Of a DNA stretch of 13,107 nucleotides, positions 1-6,835 are shown piece by piece (within the stretch, counting starts at the first letter, position 1; every line of letters starts with the position of its first letter). Under the pieces are notes generated by a model that made no database searches, was not told the DNA's origin, and saw only the letters and a list, made by a program, of their open reading frames with translations. Location: positions 1-13,107 of the forward strand of contig JAENWO010000033.1 of NCBI GenBank assembly GCA_016649925.1, written 5' to 3'. The translations under genes and the position numbers were made by a program. Origin of the DNA: Actinomycetales bacterium (GTDB lineage: Bacteria > Actinomycetota > Actinomycetes > Actinomycetales > Beutenbergiaceae).

Positions 1-629
1 AGCTCGACACCAAGCTCGACGGCATCCCCGCCTCGGTGCTCGGGTCCGCGCTGACCCAGGCCCGTGAGGCCCGTCTGCACATCCTGGACGTGATGGCCGA
101 GGCCATCGACGCCCCGGACGAGATGGCCCCCACGGCGCCTCGAGTCATCACGGTCAAGGTGCCGGTCGACAAGATCGGTGAGGTGATCGGCCCGAAGGGC
201 AAGATGATCAACCAGATCCAGGCCGACACGGGCGCCGACATCTCGATCGAGGACGACGGCACCGTGTTCATCGGTGCGACCGACGGACCCTCGGCCGAGG
301 CAGCTCGCCAGGCGATCAACGCGATCGCGAACCCGCACATGCCCGAGATCGGGGAGCGCTTCGTCGGCACGGTCGTCAAGACCACGTCGTTCGGTGCGTT
401 CGTCTCCCTGTCCCCGGGCAAGGACGGCCTCCTGCACATCTCCCAGATCCGCCGACTCGTCGGTGGCAAGCGCGTGGAGAACGTGGAGGACGTCCTCGGT
501 GTGGGTCAGCAGGTGCAGGTCGAGGTCGCCGAGGTCGACCCGCGCGGAAAGCTCTCGCTGCACGCCGTCGTGAACGACGAGGAAGGCGCGTCGGCTGACA
601 CCGCGGACGCCGCTGTCCCCGCCGTCTGA
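1..629 (+). CDS. pnp: Polynucleotide phosphorylase (PNPase/GpsI), 3' part only
   Basis: The 5' end lies outside the window; the first complete codon is at position 3 and reads L-D-T-K-L-D-G-I-P, the end of the second RNase PH-like core domain in this family. What remains is the C-terminal RNA-binding half. A KH domain (about 150-330) carries the GxxG loop as GPKG within VIGPKGKMI. An S1 domain follows (about 350-570) with typical GTVVKTTSFGAFV and GLLHISQI strands. A short Ala/Asp-rich tail ends at TGA 627-629. Known role: phosphorolytic 3'-to-5' RNA degradation in the cytoplasm, working with other nucleases, here plausibly the RNase J encoded further along. The next gene starts one base after the stop, so the two are probably cotranscribed and translationally coupled. 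The catalytic core cannot be inspected here. Confidence 0.97.
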   Translation, partial: LDTKLDGIPASVLGSALTQAREARLHILDVMAEAIDAPDEMAPTAPRVITVKVPVDKIGEVIGPKGKMINQIQADTGADISIEDDGTVFIGATDGPSAEAARQAINAIANPHMPEIGERFVGTVVKTTSFGAFVSLSPGKDGLLHISQIRRLVGGKRVENVEDVLGVGQQVQVEVAEVDPRGKLSLHAVVNDEEGASADTADAAVPAV

Positions 630-630
630 C

Positions 631-1989
631 GTGCCTGACCTGATCCTGGGCTCGGCGGGCACGCCGGGAGCGGAGATCACTGTGGAGACCGGGGCGGGCG
701 CCGTCGTGCGCCGCTCGGTCCTTCCCGGAGGCATCCGGGTGCTGAGTGAGGCAGTGCCGGCTCAGCGGTCGGTCGCGATCGGAGCGTGGGTGGCCGTCGG
801 TTCTCGTGACGAGACCGACGGCCACCACGGCTCCACGCACTTCCTCGAGCACCTCCTCTTCAAGGGCACGGCGACGCGGGATGCGATGGACATCGCGTCC
901 GCGTTCGACGCCGTCGGCGGTGAGGCCAATGCGGCCACCGGCAAGGAGCACACCTGCTACTACGCGCGGGTGCTCGACGCCGACCTGCCGATGGCCACCG
1001 AGGTCATCCTCGACATGCTCACCTCCGCCCGGCTCGACGGTGAGGAGTTCGAGAACGAGCGCGAGGTGATCCTCGAAGAGCTCGCGATGAACGAGGATGA
1101 CCCGGTCGACGTCGCGCACGAGAACTTCACCAGCGTCGTCTTCGGCGACCACCCGCTCGGTCGCCCGATCGGAGGCACTCCCGAGACGATCCGCGCCGTC
1201 CCGCGTGACGCCGTCTGGGAGCATTACCGCCGCACCTACGTCCCGCGTGAGCTCGTGGTCACAGCCGCCGGGGGAGTGGACCACAACCAGCTCTGCGAGC
1301 AGGTGCTCGACGCCGTCTCGGCCGGCGGTTGGTCTCTGGACCCCCGGGCCACGCCCGCGCAGCGGCGCAGTCCCGCGCTCGACGCCGTCGGGCTCGTCCC
1401 CACCACGGGCCACGCGCTCACGGTGCGGCGCGGCATCGAGCAGGCGAACGTGGTCCTCGGCGGTCTCGGACCCGTGGCCGGTGATGACCGCCGTTTCGTG
1501 CTCTCCGTGCTCAACGCCGTCCTCGGCGGCTCGATGAGCTCACGTCTGTTCCAGGAGATCCGGGAGAAGCGCGGCCTCGCCTACTCGGTCTACTCCTTCG
1601 CCTCCGGCTACGCCGAAACAGGTGCGTTCGGCCTGTACGCCGGCTGCGCGCCCGCCAAGGTGGCCCAGGTGGTGGACCTGTTGCAGCAGCAGTGGGCGGA
1701 GCTCGCCACCCGCCTCGTCGACGGCGAGGAGCTGGAGCGCGGCATCGGGCAGATGTGCGGCGGCCTCGTGCTCGGGCTGGAGGACTCCGGTTCTCGGATG
1801 TCCCGCCTCGGGCGCAGCGAGATCACCATGGGGCAGTTCACCACGGTGGACGAGACCCTTGACCGCCTCCGCTCCGTGACCGCCGAGCAGGTGCGCGACC
1901 TGGCGGCCGAGCTGTACGCCGCACCCCGCAACCTCGTCGTGGTCGGTCCGTTCGACCATGACGTGGCTGGAGAGTCGCTCGCCCGCTGA
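631..1989 (+). CDS. M16 family zinc metallopeptidase (PepR/processing-peptidase-like)
   Basis: A 452-residue protein with both halves of a bacterial M16B peptidase. The N-terminal half has the inverted zinc motif HxxEH as H70-F-L-E73-H74, and the third ligand is probably E150 in VILEE. E73 would be the catalytic base. The C-terminal half has the conserved GGSMSSRLFQEIREKRGLAY segment (about residues 295-320), which lines the substrate chamber in this family. No signal peptide or membrane helix is seen, so it should be cytoplasmic. The GTG start is chosen because it follows the pnp stop by one base; a GTG at 682 is possible but would leave an unexplained gap. No Shine-Dalgarno sequence lies near the start, which suggests coupling to pnp. 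The pnp-M16-dapB order is conserved in actinobacteria (gene pepR in mycobacteria). The natural substrate is not evident. Confidence 0.93.
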   Translation: MPDLILGSAGTPGAEITVETGAGAVVRRSVLPGGIRVLSEAVPAQRSVAIGAWVAVGSRDETDGHHGSTHFLEHLLFKGTATRDAMDIASAFDAVGGEANAATGKEHTCYYARVLDADLPMATEVILDMLTSARLDGEEFENEREVILEELAMNEDDPVDVAHENFTSVVFGDHPLGRPIGGTPETIRAVPRDAVWEHYRRTYVPRELVVTAAGGVDHNQLCEQVLDAVSAGGWSLDPRATPAQRRSPALDAVGLVPTTGHALTVRRGIEQANVVLGGLGPVAGDDRRFVLSVLNAVLGGSMSSRLFQEIREKRGLAYSVYSFASGYAETGAFGLYAGCAPAKVAQVVDLLQQQWAELATRLVDGEELERGIGQMCGGLVLGLEDSGSRMSRLGRSEITMGQFTTVDETLDRLRSVTAEQVRDLAAELYAAPRNLVVVGPFDHDVAGESLAR

Positions 1990-2025
1990 GACGTCGGCGA
2001 GATCCGTCGGTGTGCTGGGTCTCGA

Positions 2026-2038
2026 TAGGGTGAGAACC
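2026..2038 (+). promoter_or_regulatory. Leaderless-type promoter of dapB
   Basis: A -10-like hexamer TAGGGT (2026-2031) is followed by 7 nt and then the dapB ATG at 2039, placing the expected transcription start at or one base before the A of ATG. The -35 region is not recognisable. This is an inference from spacing and from the same layout at three other genes in this window; dapB may also be reached by readthrough from the pnp operon. Confidence 0.55.
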
Positions 2039-2818
2039 ATGGCTGACCACGTTTCCCCCGAGATCCGCGTGGCCGTGCTCGGTGCGGCCGGACGCATGGG
2101 ATCCACCGTCTGCGACGCGATCGACGCGGCCGAGTATCTGACGCTCGCTCAGCGGCTCGACCTCGGCGATGACGTCTCCGCTCTCGCGGGCTCCGGCACC
2201 TGCGTGGCGGTCGACTTCACTGCCCCCACCTCCACCGAGGCCAACGTCCACGCGCTCATCGACGCAGGGGTGCACGCCGTCGTCGGGACGACGGGCTGGA
2301 ACTCGGACGCTCTGGACCGCGTGCGGGAGCACCTCGCGCAGGACGGGCCGCGGTCCCGGGGGACCGGGGTGCTGATCGCGCCCAACTTCGCGCTCTCGGC
2401 GGTGCTTGCGATGCGCTTCGCCGCCCAGGCCGCCCGGTTCTTCGAGTCCGCCGAGGTGGTGGAGCTGCATCACCCGAACAAGCTCGATGCGCCTTCGGGC
2501 ACTGCGGTGCACACCGCGCAGGGCATCGCAGCGGCGCGTGCACACGCCGGGCTGGGGCCCATCCCCGATGCGACCGAGTCTGCCATCGAGGGGGCACGCG
2601 GGGCGGACGTCGACGGTGTGCGTGTGCACTCCGTTCGGCTGCGAGGGCTGGTGGCCCACGAGGAGGTTCTCTTCGGCAACCCGGGCGAGCAGCTGACGAT
2701 TCGCACCGACAGCTTCGACCGGTCCTCGTTCCTGCCCGGCGTCCTGCTCGCGGTCCGGTCCGTGGCCGACCACCCGGGTCTGTCGGTGGGGTTGGACACG
2801 TACCTGGACCTCGCCTGA
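2039..2818 (+). CDS. dapB: 4-hydroxy-tetrahydrodipicolinate reductase
   Basis: A 259-residue protein, normal for the family. It catalyses the NAD(P)H-dependent reduction in the diaminopimelate/lysine pathway, acting on the DapA product in the cytoplasm. The N-terminal nucleotide-binding motif is VAVLGAAGRMG (residues 11-21). VDFT and VVGTTGW mark the middle of the Rossmann domain. The catalytic and substrate-binding signature is H144-H-P-N-K148-L-D-A-P-S-G-T-A; H144 and K148 align with the catalytic H159 and K163 of the E. coli enzyme. RLRGLVAHEEVLFG near residue 200 belongs to the C-terminal tetramerisation sheet. The frame is open upstream to an ATG at 1958, but that would overlap the M16 gene by 32 bases and add 27 residues before the usual N terminus. 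The ATG at 2039, placed just after a TAGGGT hexamer, is preferred. It converges on the GNAT gene with a 39-base gap in which no clear terminator is seen. Confidence 0.97.
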   Translation: MADHVSPEIRVAVLGAAGRMGSTVCDAIDAAEYLTLAQRLDLGDDVSALAGSGTCVAVDFTAPTSTEANVHALIDAGVHAVVGTTGWNSDALDRVREHLAQDGPRSRGTGVLIAPNFALSAVLAMRFAAQAARFFESAEVVELHHPNKLDAPSGTAVHTAQGIAAARAHAGLGPIPDATESAIEGARGADVDGVRVHSVRLRGLVAHEEVLFGNPGEQLTIRTDSFDRSSFLPGVLLAVRSVADHPGLSVGLDTYLDLA

Positions 2819-2857
2819 CGCGCGTTGCACCGTTATCGGCGCGGTCGAGCTTACGAA

Positions 2858-3403
2858 TCAGAGCGTCCCGGTCCAGGCCAGTTCGTCGACCTGTGTGCCG
2901 TCCACCTCGAGCGTGCGGCGGACGCCGGCCGGGCCGAGGCCCGCGGAGGCGAGGAACGCCTCCCGTGCACCGTCGCCCTCCAGCACCCAGGTGCGCACCT
3001 GGGAGGCCCCCGTCTCCCGCAGGATGTCGACGCAGGCCGCCAGGAGTCGTGAGGCGTGCCCCTCCCGCAGGTGGTCCGGGTCGACGTCAAGCTCGACGAT
3101 CTCGCCGGTGGCCTCCGCGTCCGACGCGGGAGCGAGTGCTGCGAAGCCGACGACGAACGGCCCGGCGCAGGCCGTGAGCATCCGATGCTTGGCGGAGGGC
3201 GGCTGCGAGATAGCGCCGCGCCAGGCCCGGGCGAAGGTTGCAGCGTCCAGGCCCTCGAGCACCTCATCGGGCACGGTGCCCCGGTGCACGCCCCGCCAGG
3301 CGGCCACCTGGATGCGCCCGATCTCGGCAGCATCGTCCACCAGGGAGGGTCGGACGGAGACGTCGGCGGTCGGGTGGTGGGTGTGGCCGGCGTGAGACGT
3401 CAT
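2858..3403 (-). CDS. GNAT family N-acetyltransferase
   Basis: A 181-residue protein. After a short His-rich start (HAGHTHH), the sequence V-S-V-R-P-S-L-V-D-D-A-A-E-I opens a typical GNAT fold. FVVGFAAL is the central strand beta4. ELDVDPDHLREGHASRLL (about residues 104-120) is motif A, with R/Q-x-x-G-x-A seen as REGHAS, the pyrophosphate-binding loop for acetyl-CoA. WVLEGDGAREAFLASAGL is motif B, and a C-terminal strand follows. The family moves an acetyl group to an amine; the acceptor cannot be inferred. A GTG at 3409 would add two residues, but it would sit directly against the probable -10 hexamer. The ATG at 3403 lies exactly 6 nt after that hexamer and is preferred. The gene is downstream of, and in the same direction as, the DUF222 gene (63-nt gap) but seems to have its own promoter. 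Confidence 0.88.
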   Translation of the reverse strand: MTSHAGHTHHPTADVSVRPSLVDDAAEIGRIQVAAWRGVHRGTVPDEVLEGLDAATFARAWRGAISQPPSAKHRMLTACAGPFVVGFAALAPASDAEATGEIVELDVDPDHLREGHASRLLAACVDILRETGASQVRTWVLEGDGAREAFLASAGLGPAGVRRTLEVDGTQVDELAWTGTL

Positions 3404-3415
3404 GGTCACAGGCTA
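3404..3415 (-). promoter_or_regulatory. Leaderless-type promoter of the GNAT gene
   Basis: On the minus strand TAGCCT (3415-3410) is followed by GTGACC and then ATG (3403-3401). The 6-nt gap puts the expected first transcribed base on the A of ATG. No convincing -35 is seen. This site is what decides between the GTG (3409) and ATG (3403) starts. Confidence 0.55.
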
Positions 3416-3465
3416 GGCGGTGACGGAGCACCTCCTCCTCGATGCCCGAAGCCTGGCGCGAGCGG

Positions 3466-5733
3466 TCAGAACGGCGGCGGTCCGTCATCGCGCACCGCGC
3501 CGCCCGCGTTCTCGGAGGTTCGCGTTGCGGCCGATCCACTCGCGGCGTCCCCGGTTGCGACATCACCCATCGGTGCGACACCGCAGTCGGCGGCTCCCGA
3601 CTCGCTCCCGTCGCGGGCCAGGCGGACGGTGGTGCCGTCGGGATTGCGGCGGTAGCGCTGTCCGGTGGGCGTGGTCCACACGAAGGTGCCGGGAGTGGGC
3701 TGGATGACGTGGAAGCCGCCGTGAGTCTTCAGGACGTGGTGTCGGCGGCACAGGAGATCGAGGTTCCACACGGCGGTCGGGCCGTGGGGGTGAGGGATCG
3801 TGTGGTCGACGTCGCAGGCCTCGGCTCGCCCGCCGCAGCCCGGGGCGATGCAGTGCTGGTCGCGGCGCCGCACGTGCTCGGCCATGGCAGGCGGTGGCCG
3901 GTACCGCGCGGTGCCGACGTCGAGGACGGTGCCGCTCAGAGGGTCGGTGACCAGACGTCGCCAGAGGGTGCGGGCGGCGTAGGCGCGGGCGCTGTCGGCG
4001 TCGATGGGTCCGAGCCCGGTGATCTCGGCAGGTTCGTCCCCTCCCTGCAGGGTCGAGAGCGGCACCGTGACATCGATCTGCGCGCGACGGCCGCCGAGAG
4101 TGCCGACCCGGTACCGGTCGGGATCACCCGGAATCGGCGGGAAGACCGGTGGATCGGCGGCTCCGAGCGGGCGGCTGCCGTGCGTGGGTGGGGCGGTGCA
4201 CGAAGGATCAGCGTCGCCCTCGACGCGCACCTGGCCGGCAGGTGCGGGCGCGGCTGTGCCACGTGGATGGGCGGGGTGCGCTCCCGGACGGCTCGCTCCG
4301 GGAGGTGGTGCCGGAATCGCCCGGGAGCAAGGGGCCGTCGGACCGTAGAGCAGCAGCTGGCGTCGCGACGCTGTTCCTGTCGAGGTCGCTGTGGGTACCT
4401 CGTCCAAGACCGACGGTGTCCCGTGCTCGCCCGATGTGGGTGTCCCGTGCTCGCCCGATGTGGGTGTCCCGTGCTCCACCCATGCGGCGCGCTGGTGCCG
4501 CTCGGCCGCGTCGAGCAGTCGTGCGGTCGTGAGCAGAGCAGACCGGTCGGGGAGGGCTCGCGTGGCAAGCCGGTCCGTGACGTCGAACACGGTGACGAAG
4601 CCCAGCGGCAGGGGAGGGGCGGTGCAGGGCGGGTTCGGCGTCACGGCCGGCGGTCGGAAGAAGGAAGCGCCGGTGTGCGGACGGCAAGATGACCCATCGA
4701 TCGCGTCGCACGGACCCGACCGAACGCCATCGTCGGACGCTGTCGCGACGGCTGCCGGCGTGGTGGCCCCGTTCGGTGTGCCTTCCCGCACCGTCGGAGG
4801 GGCGTGGCCGCCAGGTGGCCCGCCGACCCATCCGGTGGCCAGGGCGGAGTGGGTCAGGGTGGCGAGGACATCAGCACGGAGCTGGGCGAGGGTGCGGGTG
4901 TCGCCGCCAGCCTGGGCGGACCGGGCGGCGGCGTCGAGCGTGGTGTCGATCGCTGCCGCGTCGAGCGTGGGCAGCACGGCGTAGATCGAGCAGAGCCCGT
5001 CCCCGAGGGGTCGAGGGTGGTCGACCCGACGCTTTGTGGCCGCCACGTGGCAGCGCTCGTTGAAGTCGGCCGTATCCACGTCCGCGACGGCCTTGGCGAG
5101 GTCCTGCCCGAGGAGGTAGTGCGAGCGGAGCCCGGCCCTGGGCAGGACCCGGTCCTGTACGGCCAGGGCCAGCTCGCCCGGGAGGTGCGCAACGGCGCTC
5201 GTGATCATGTCCGCCTTGATGACGTCGATCTCCCCGGCCGCGAGGGCATCCGCGGTGGGGATGCAGGCGGCCCGCAGGGCGTGCCCGGCGGCGACGAGCT
5301 TGCGCCCGCGCTGCTTCGAGCAGCCCAGCCGCATCGCCACCTCCTCCCCGCCCATCAGTGGGTCGAGCTTGCCGGTCTTCTTCAGCTGGCTGGTGTCCAT
5401 CCGCATCTCAGGGCGGGTGGCGATGTGGGAGGCGATCTCGCGGACCATGCCCGAGGCTTTCGATGCCACGTGGTCCCAGGCGGCCATCACCTCGAGAAGG
5501 TCGTAGGTGTCGGCGTTCTCGACGTCGAACCGCTCCAGCTCCTCCACCGTGGCCGCGTCCGGCGCCCGCGTCGACAACCATGTCGGGTCCACGTGCTCCG
5601 ACAACCACCCCGGCACGGCCTCAGCCTCGTCCTCCCAGGACGCGCTCACCTCAGAGGTGGACGCCCGGTCCATCGCACGCAGGGCGGACAGCTCATCTGC
5701 ATCGAGCTCCACGTCTCCGGGCGATTCGAACAT
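3466..5733 (-). CDS. DUF222 (13E12 repeat family) HNH endonuclease signature protein
   Basis: A 755-residue protein, longer than the roughly 400-550 residues common in this family. The N-terminal two-fifths is the DUF222 domain: a helical start, then the conserved LLEVMAAWDHVASKASGMVREIASHI, the stretch EEVAMRLGCSKQRGRKLVAAGHAL and the VQDRVLPRAGL region. The middle (about residues 300-560) is Pro/Thr/Gly-rich, looks disordered and contains an 8-residue tandem repeat, EHGTPTSG. The C-terminal HNH domain has C628-I-A-P-G-C633 as a possible zinc knuckle half, D641-V-D-H644, a central Asn in VWNLDLLC and H665-H666. A WTTPTGQRYRRNP strand and a low-complexity tail follow. The HNH motif looks intact, so nuclease activity is possible. 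The family is abundant and multicopy in actinobacteria (REP13E12 in M. tuberculosis) with no agreed function. It lies opposite to the core genes on either side, between dapB and dapA, as an accessory insertion would. Confidence 0.9.
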   Translation of the reverse strand: MFESPGDVELDADELSALRAMDRASTSEVSASWEDEAEAVPGWLSEHVDPTWLSTRAPDAATVEELERFDVENADTYDLLEVMAAWDHVASKASGMVREIASHIATRPEMRMDTSQLKKTGKLDPLMGGEEVAMRLGCSKQRGRKLVAAGHALRAACIPTADALAAGEIDVIKADMITSAVAHLPGELALAVQDRVLPRAGLRSHYLLGQDLAKAVADVDTADFNERCHVAATKRRVDHPRPLGDGLCSIYAVLPTLDAAAIDTTLDAAARSAQAGGDTRTLAQLRADVLATLTHSALATGWVGGPPGGHAPPTVREGTPNGATTPAAVATASDDGVRSGPCDAIDGSSCRPHTGASFFRPPAVTPNPPCTAPPLPLGFVTVFDVTDRLATRALPDRSALLTTARLLDAAERHQRAAWVEHGTPTSGEHGTPTSGEHGTPSVLDEVPTATSTGTASRRQLLLYGPTAPCSRAIPAPPPGASRPGAHPAHPRGTAAPAPAGQVRVEGDADPSCTAPPTHGSRPLGAADPPVFPPIPGDPDRYRVGTLGGRRAQIDVTVPLSTLQGGDEPAEITGLGPIDADSARAYAARTLWRRLVTDPLSGTVLDVGTARYRPPPAMAEHVRRRDQHCIAPGCGGRAEACDVDHTIPHPHGPTAVWNLDLLCRRHHVLKTHGGFHVIQPTPGTFVWTTPTGQRYRRNPDGTTVRLARDGSESGAADCGVAPMGDVATGDAASGSAATRTSENAGGAVRDDGPPPF
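4415..4476. repeat. 24-bp in-frame tandem repeat (about 2.5 copies) inside the DUF222 gene
   Basis: The 24-base unit is present at 4417-4440 and again identically at 4441-4464, with a half copy at 4465-4476. Twenty-four bases equal eight codons, so the repeat encodes the peptide EHGTPTSG about 2.5 times (residues near 420-440) without breaking the frame. The identity of the copies points to recent slippage or duplication in a low-complexity linker. Confidence 0.9.
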
Positions 5734-5745
5734 GTGTACACACTA
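5734..5745 (-). promoter_or_regulatory. Leaderless-type promoter of the DUF222 gene with a 10-bp palindrome
   Basis: On the minus strand TAGTGT (5745-5740) is followed by GTACAC and ATG (5733-5731), the same 6-nt spacing as at dapA and the GNAT gene. The perfect palindrome TGTGTACACA (5733-5742) covers the -10 end, the expected transcription start and the first base of the start codon, so a protein bound there could block initiation. Whether it is an operator or coincidence cannot be told from one copy. Confidence 0.5.
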
Positions 5746-5872
5746 ACGAGAGGGTCTGACATTCCGAGCAGCCTGTGGACGGATGCGGGAAGGGTGGACA
5801 CGTGCGGGAGGTAGGCACCCTGTGGCCGAGGGAACTGCCGGGCACGGGATCTTTGTCCGACGCGCCGCGCGG

Positions 5873-5884
5873 TAAGTTCATCCC
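5873..5884 (+). promoter_or_regulatory. Leaderless-type promoter of the dapA-rnj operon
   Basis: TAAGTT (5873-5878) is followed by CATCCC and the dapA ATG at 5885. TTGTCC (5853-5858) resembles a -35 element, but its 14-nt spacer is short. The rest of the 151-nt divergent gap (5734-5884) shows only a weak 6-bp inverted repeat, AGGGTG (5791-5796) / CACCCT (5816-5821), and no gene. No Shine-Dalgarno sequence precedes the ATG, in keeping with a leaderless message. Confidence 0.6.
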
Positions 5885-6835
5885 ATGCCCACGCCCATGC
5901 CAATGCGCAGCACGAACACCGAGGTGTCAGCCCGCCCGTCGCGCACGTTCGGGTCGGTCTCGGTGGCCATGGTCACGCCGATGCACCCCGACGGCTCCGT
6001 CGACATCCCGAGCGCGCGCCGCCTTGCCCGCCACCTGGTGGACTCCGGCTGCGATGCCCTGGTGCTCAACGGCACGACCGGCGAGTCGCCCACCACGCAC
6101 CAGCCGGAGAAGGACGAACTCGTCACCGCCGTCGTCGCGGAGGTCGGTGACGAGGCGATGATCATCGCCGGCGCTGGCTCGAACGACACCGCGCACGCCG
6201 TGCGTATCGCGGAGGCCGCGCAGCGCACCGGCGCGCACGGCCTGCTCGTCGTCAGCCCGTACTACAACCGCCCTTCGCAGGAGGGCGTCTACCGGCACAT
6301 CCGCGCCATCGTGGACGCCGTCGACCTGCCCGTCATGCTCTACGACATCCCGGGCCGCACTGGCGTCGCGATCGGTGACGAAACCCTCGACCGACTGGCC
6401 GAGCACCCCCGGATCCGCGCCGTCAAGGACGCCACCGGGAACGTCCCGCAGGGTTTCGAGCGGATGCGCCGCACCGGCCTGGAGTTCTACTCGGGTGACG
6501 ACAACCTCAACCTCGCGTGGCTCACCCACGGCGCCTCCGGCGTCGTCTCGGTGGTCGGCCACGTAGTCGCCGGCGGTTACGCCCAGATGGTCCGCGCGAT
6601 CGACGACGGGGACCTGCGTGCCGCGCGCGACCTCTCCGCCCAGCTCGCCCCCGTCTGCGACGCACTGATGGGCGGCGGGCAGGGCGCGGTGATGGCGAAG
6701 GCTGCTCTCACCCTGCAGGGCTGGCTGCCGAGCGCCACGGTGCGCTCCCCGTTGGTCGAGGCGAACGACGCCGAGATCGCGGACCTGCGCATCGCCCTGA
6801 CGATTCATGCCCTGCTGGAGGACACACCCCGATGA
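5885..6835 (+). CDS. dapA: 4-hydroxy-tetrahydrodipicolinate synthase
   Basis: A 316-residue (beta/alpha)8-barrel aldolase that condenses pyruvate with aspartate semialdehyde, the first committed step to diaminopimelate and lysine. The Schiff-base lysine is K181 in AVKDATGN. The catalytic triad residues are Y153 (YDIPGRTG), T65 (NGTTGESPT, residues 62-70) and Y127 (SPYYNRP). The N terminus has three in-frame ATGs (5885, 5897, 5903). The first is preferred because TAAGTT lies exactly 6 nt before it; a slightly later start would not affect the barrel, which begins near FGSVSVAMVTP. The product feeds DapB, encoded about 3 kb upstream. The stop overlaps the start of rnj as ATGA, so the two genes are translationally coupled, an arrangement also common in other actinobacteria. 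Confidence 0.97.
   Translation: MPTPMPMRSTNTEVSARPSRTFGSVSVAMVTPMHPDGSVDIPSARRLARHLVDSGCDALVLNGTTGESPTTHQPEKDELVTAVVAEVGDEAMIIAGAGSNDTAHAVRIAEAAQRTGAHGLLVVSPYYNRPSQEGVYRHIRAIVDAVDLPVMLYDIPGRTGVAIGDETLDRLAEHPRIRAVKDATGNVPQGFERMRRTGLEFYSGDDNLNLAWLTHGASGVVSVVGHVVAGGYAQMVRAIDDGDLRAARDLSAQLAPVCDALMGGGQGAVMAKAALTLQGWLPSATVRSPLVEANDAEIADLRIALTIHALLEDTPR

Noticed and set aside
1958..2038. Extended dapB start at ATG 1958
   Set aside because: It would overlap the M16 gene and add residues before the usual N terminus; the ATG at 2039 has a well-placed -10 hexamer.
4417..4476. CRISPR-like repeat
   Set aside because: The 24-bp copies are directly tandem without spacers and lie in frame inside a gene, so this is a coding tandem repeat.
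3466..5733. The DUF222-HNH gene as a homing endonuclease or part of a defence system
   Set aside because: No intein, intron or partner gene is nearby, and the family is a common, poorly understood actinobacterial repeat family; calling it defence would be speculation.
3442..5814. Long plus-strand frames (3442-4692, 4804-5814) opposite the DUF222 gene
   Set aside because: The minus strand encodes a clear DUF222-HNH protein here; the plus-strand products are low-complexity and resemble nothing known.
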